Source of the DNA: Osedax fenrisi | Lineage: Eukaryota > Annelida > Polychaeta > Sabellida > Siboglinidae | Length of the DNA: 64,000 bases | Reading direction: 5' to 3' | Assembly (NCBI GenBank): GCA_964019155.1 | Contig: OZ025244.1 | Location: 19,971,527-20,035,526, forward strand | Part shown: positions 61,860-64,000 of the stretch, one piece after another | Layout of the letters: each line of letters starts with the position of its first letter | Position numbering within the stretch: the first letter of the stretch is position 1 | Translations under genes and position numbers: made by a program | The notes under the pieces: generated by a model | Told to the model about the DNA's origin: nothing | Seen by the model: the letters and a program-made list of their open reading frames with translations, nothing else | Databases searched by the model: none

Positions 61860-62088
61860 AACAGCATGTAAAGTAAACCTGCTACCTCATATTGTGAAAC
61901 TTGCTTTCGTAATGTTATCATATTCCACTATGATCAATGAGTACATATTTGAATTTTATATTATAATTATCAATCCAATTGATCCACAATTTTATTTATA
62001 AGATTATAGGTAATATTATATAATAATTTTATAAATATTTATTTATAAATAAATTGGATATATAAATGATAGAGGAACCTAAACATAT

Positions 62089-62217
62089 CTAACTGGGAGT
62101 ATCGCAAAGATTAACCTTTGTGTCTAACTGTTTCCACAGGTTTATTAGTTTCTTTTGCCTTTCATTTAATTTCAGCGAAGATAATTCTTTTACTTCTTCA
62201 TCACAGATAGTGGCCAT
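62089..62217 (-). CDS. Short ORF, right-arm copy
   Basis: Mirror of 36,568-36,696 with the same MATICDEEVKELSSLKLNER start. Function unknown. Confidence 0.4.
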   Translation of the reverse strand: MATICDEEVKELSSLKLNERQKKLINLWKQLDTKVNLCDTPS

Positions 62218-62287
62218 TATGTTGACTATATATTACATATAAATATTATGTATCATATAAATTATATAATAATTCGTCTACCTTATT

Positions 62288-62873
62288 AGGAATGCGCAAC
62301 GTTCGCAAGTTTACATGTAATTAATAGGGAGAAGGCTAAAATTAATAGCAGCATAATAGCAGCATAATAGCAGCATAATATACATTTAATAGCAGCATAA
62401 TAGCACAATGTAAACATTTGAGGCTCTAGCATATGCTGTTATGCTGCTATTATGCTGCTCTTACTGTTTGCTAGGTATGTGATATGATATAGGTACGCTC
62501 TACAATTAATACGTGTTGCAGCGCGCGTTAAATGCATGCATAGAGCTAGAGAGAAATAGAGCTTTCTCACTAGCTCTGTGCATTCATGCGCTAATTATTA
62601 TAAGGTTTTCATATTATCGTCTGATTGATGTTCTAAGATTTGCTTGATAAATTGTTCGTAGATAGGCGATGATAATGACATATTGTATGTATTGTATATG
62701 TATATAATTGAATAGGTTTTGTTGAATATATTCAGTCTATAGACTATAAAAACGGACGAAGCTTTTTTCACTTGTTCATAAAAATGATCATAAATAAAAA
62801 AAATTAATAGTATTTAAAAAATATCCCTTACCTCTATCGTTTATATGTAAACTTCAAAACGATATGCATCCTC
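62288..62873. mobile_element. MITE, right-arm copy
   Basis: Mirror of 35,912-36,497, including the AGCAGCATAAT units and the GTTTACATGTAA subterminal motif. Confidence 0.7.
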
Positions 62874-64000
62874 TTAATAACCATCTAATAAATAAAAATA
62901 ATTATGAAATTCTATCATTGATAGATGTAGAAATTATTCTATAGAACTACAATATTTTATAAATATATAAATTACATTATATCTAGACTAGTTGCATTTT
63001 AATATAAATAATATGTCGTAAATAATCTTCAAATTCTATGATATAAGACATTAGTAGCTACTTATAATGTTATCATTTATAAAATAATATAATTATATTC
63101 ATATGGACAATATGATGCTCATAATGTATATTATTATTAACGTTGTGGCTTATTGATTGGGATCGCATGATGTACATATAATTTTATTAGCTATCGATAA
63201 TTATTATCAGTTGTGATATATATTCTTTTATATCACACTGTTTCCCTTATACAAACATATAAGCTCTATAGAGAAATTATATCTCTAGCTCTATGCATGT
63301 AGGATTATTTGATAAATATTAGATGTTTACTAAAATGATTGCTTATTATTTCATGGTGAACATTATTATATACTTTAAACATGAATTCGCAAGTATTATA
63401 TTTTACTAGGTCGACCTATGATCATTGATGGGTAATGATCATTGTTAGGTAATAAATCCTTAGTATGATATAGATTTGGTTTATTATATATATATATAGG
63501 AATACGAATAATTCTTTTTTATAAAAATTGATGCACAATGTATTAGTCATATAGGTTTACTTATACTATATTACCCCATAATATTATATAATAATTAATA
63601 TATGGAAAAAAAATTGAATTATATACATGAAGTAGAGGAAAGTAACCTAATACGAACATTGTAGGGTACATTGTACGTCGTACACTGTACGTATTAGGTA
63701 TACTTCAACAATAAATTGTCTTAACATTTTATGACTCATTATTTGTATTATTCAAAAATTACAATATATTAATAGTACATGATTAGGATATAGATATCAT
63801 TATGATTTTAACATTTTATTTAATCTTTTAATTCCATAGATAACGGGGATGTCCGTATTCGGTACCCAAGTCCGAATACGGACACCCTGTGTTGTAATAC
63901 GGACACACTATATACCACTAGATAAATTATATAGTATTAATGAATCAATCAGACAAATTACAATTACATTATTTATAATTAATGTCATTAATGTCATGAA
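62874..64000. other. Right arm outer part, no gene seen
   Basis: Mirrors 34,786-35,911, including dispersed repeat C copy 1 (about 63,625-63,915). The palindrome is not finished at the window end. Confidence 0.85.

Larger units (their letters stand above)
53838..64000. repeat. Giant palindrome, right arm (about 10.2 kb in window)
   Basis: Reads as the reverse complement of the left arm and runs off the window end. Differences: about 9,037 bp (left 37,927-46,963) missing at 60,701/60,702, a 148-bp tandem duplication (61,564-61,859), a few substitutions and AT-repeat length changes. Confidence 0.97.

Overview
The window is eukaryotic, almost certainly from a small-exon, long-intron invertebrate animal. 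It is very AT-rich, has spliced metazoan genes with exons of 71-187 nt, tRNA-derived SINEs, RTE-like and other LINE relics, many TA-flanked MITEs and abundant micro- and minisatellites. I cannot name the species or the phylum. Most long open frames are translations of simple repeats. The real coding signal is in short exons that I placed by protein similarity, AG/GT borders and phase continuity.

Region 1 (1-15,830, minus strand) is PEX5, the cycling receptor for peroxisomal matrix proteins carrying PTS1. Twelve phase-compatible exons run from the start codon at 15,830 to the left edge. They encode the N-terminal conserved cysteine, WxxxF/Y motifs and the first TPR repeats; the last TPRs lie left of the window. 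Its introns hold very long tandem repeats, several abutting splice sites. In one case a 33-bp minisatellite has amplified the 5' splice site itself in 16 in-frame copies.

Region 2 (about 21,400-30,710, plus strand) holds five exons of a gene I do not recognise. All internal exons are phase 0-0, and it ends at a stop and an AATAAA signal. The flanks and introns contain MITEs, a fold-back element and a 23-bp minisatellite.

Region 3 (30,750-42,590) is intergenic. It holds decayed LINEs of at least three kinds, MITEs, hairpins and one short ORF.

Region 4 (42,597-52,175, plus strand) is an ADAM10/Kuzbanian-type gene. It has prodomain, cysteine switch, furin site and metalloprotease domain with a HExxHxxGxxHD site split over two exons. 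The signal-peptide exon was not found. The disintegrin, cysteine-rich and transmembrane exons are absent, because the sequence turns around in a giant palindrome.

The palindrome axis is at 53,826-53,837, inside an RTE-like LINE. The left arm (34,786-53,825) is repeated inverted from 53,838 to the window end at very high identity. The right arm has lost about 9.04 kb, including all four prodomain exons, and has gained a 148-bp tandem duplication. It therefore carries a second, catalytic-domain-only ADAM10 copy on the minus strand. This could be a real inverted duplication or an assembly fold-back or haplotype join.

The most unusual general property is at the splice donors. Of 25 donors placed, 18 have a pyrimidine at +3 (14 GTT, mostly GTTAG), where animals normally have A or G. 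Tandem repeats also repeatedly abut splice sites.
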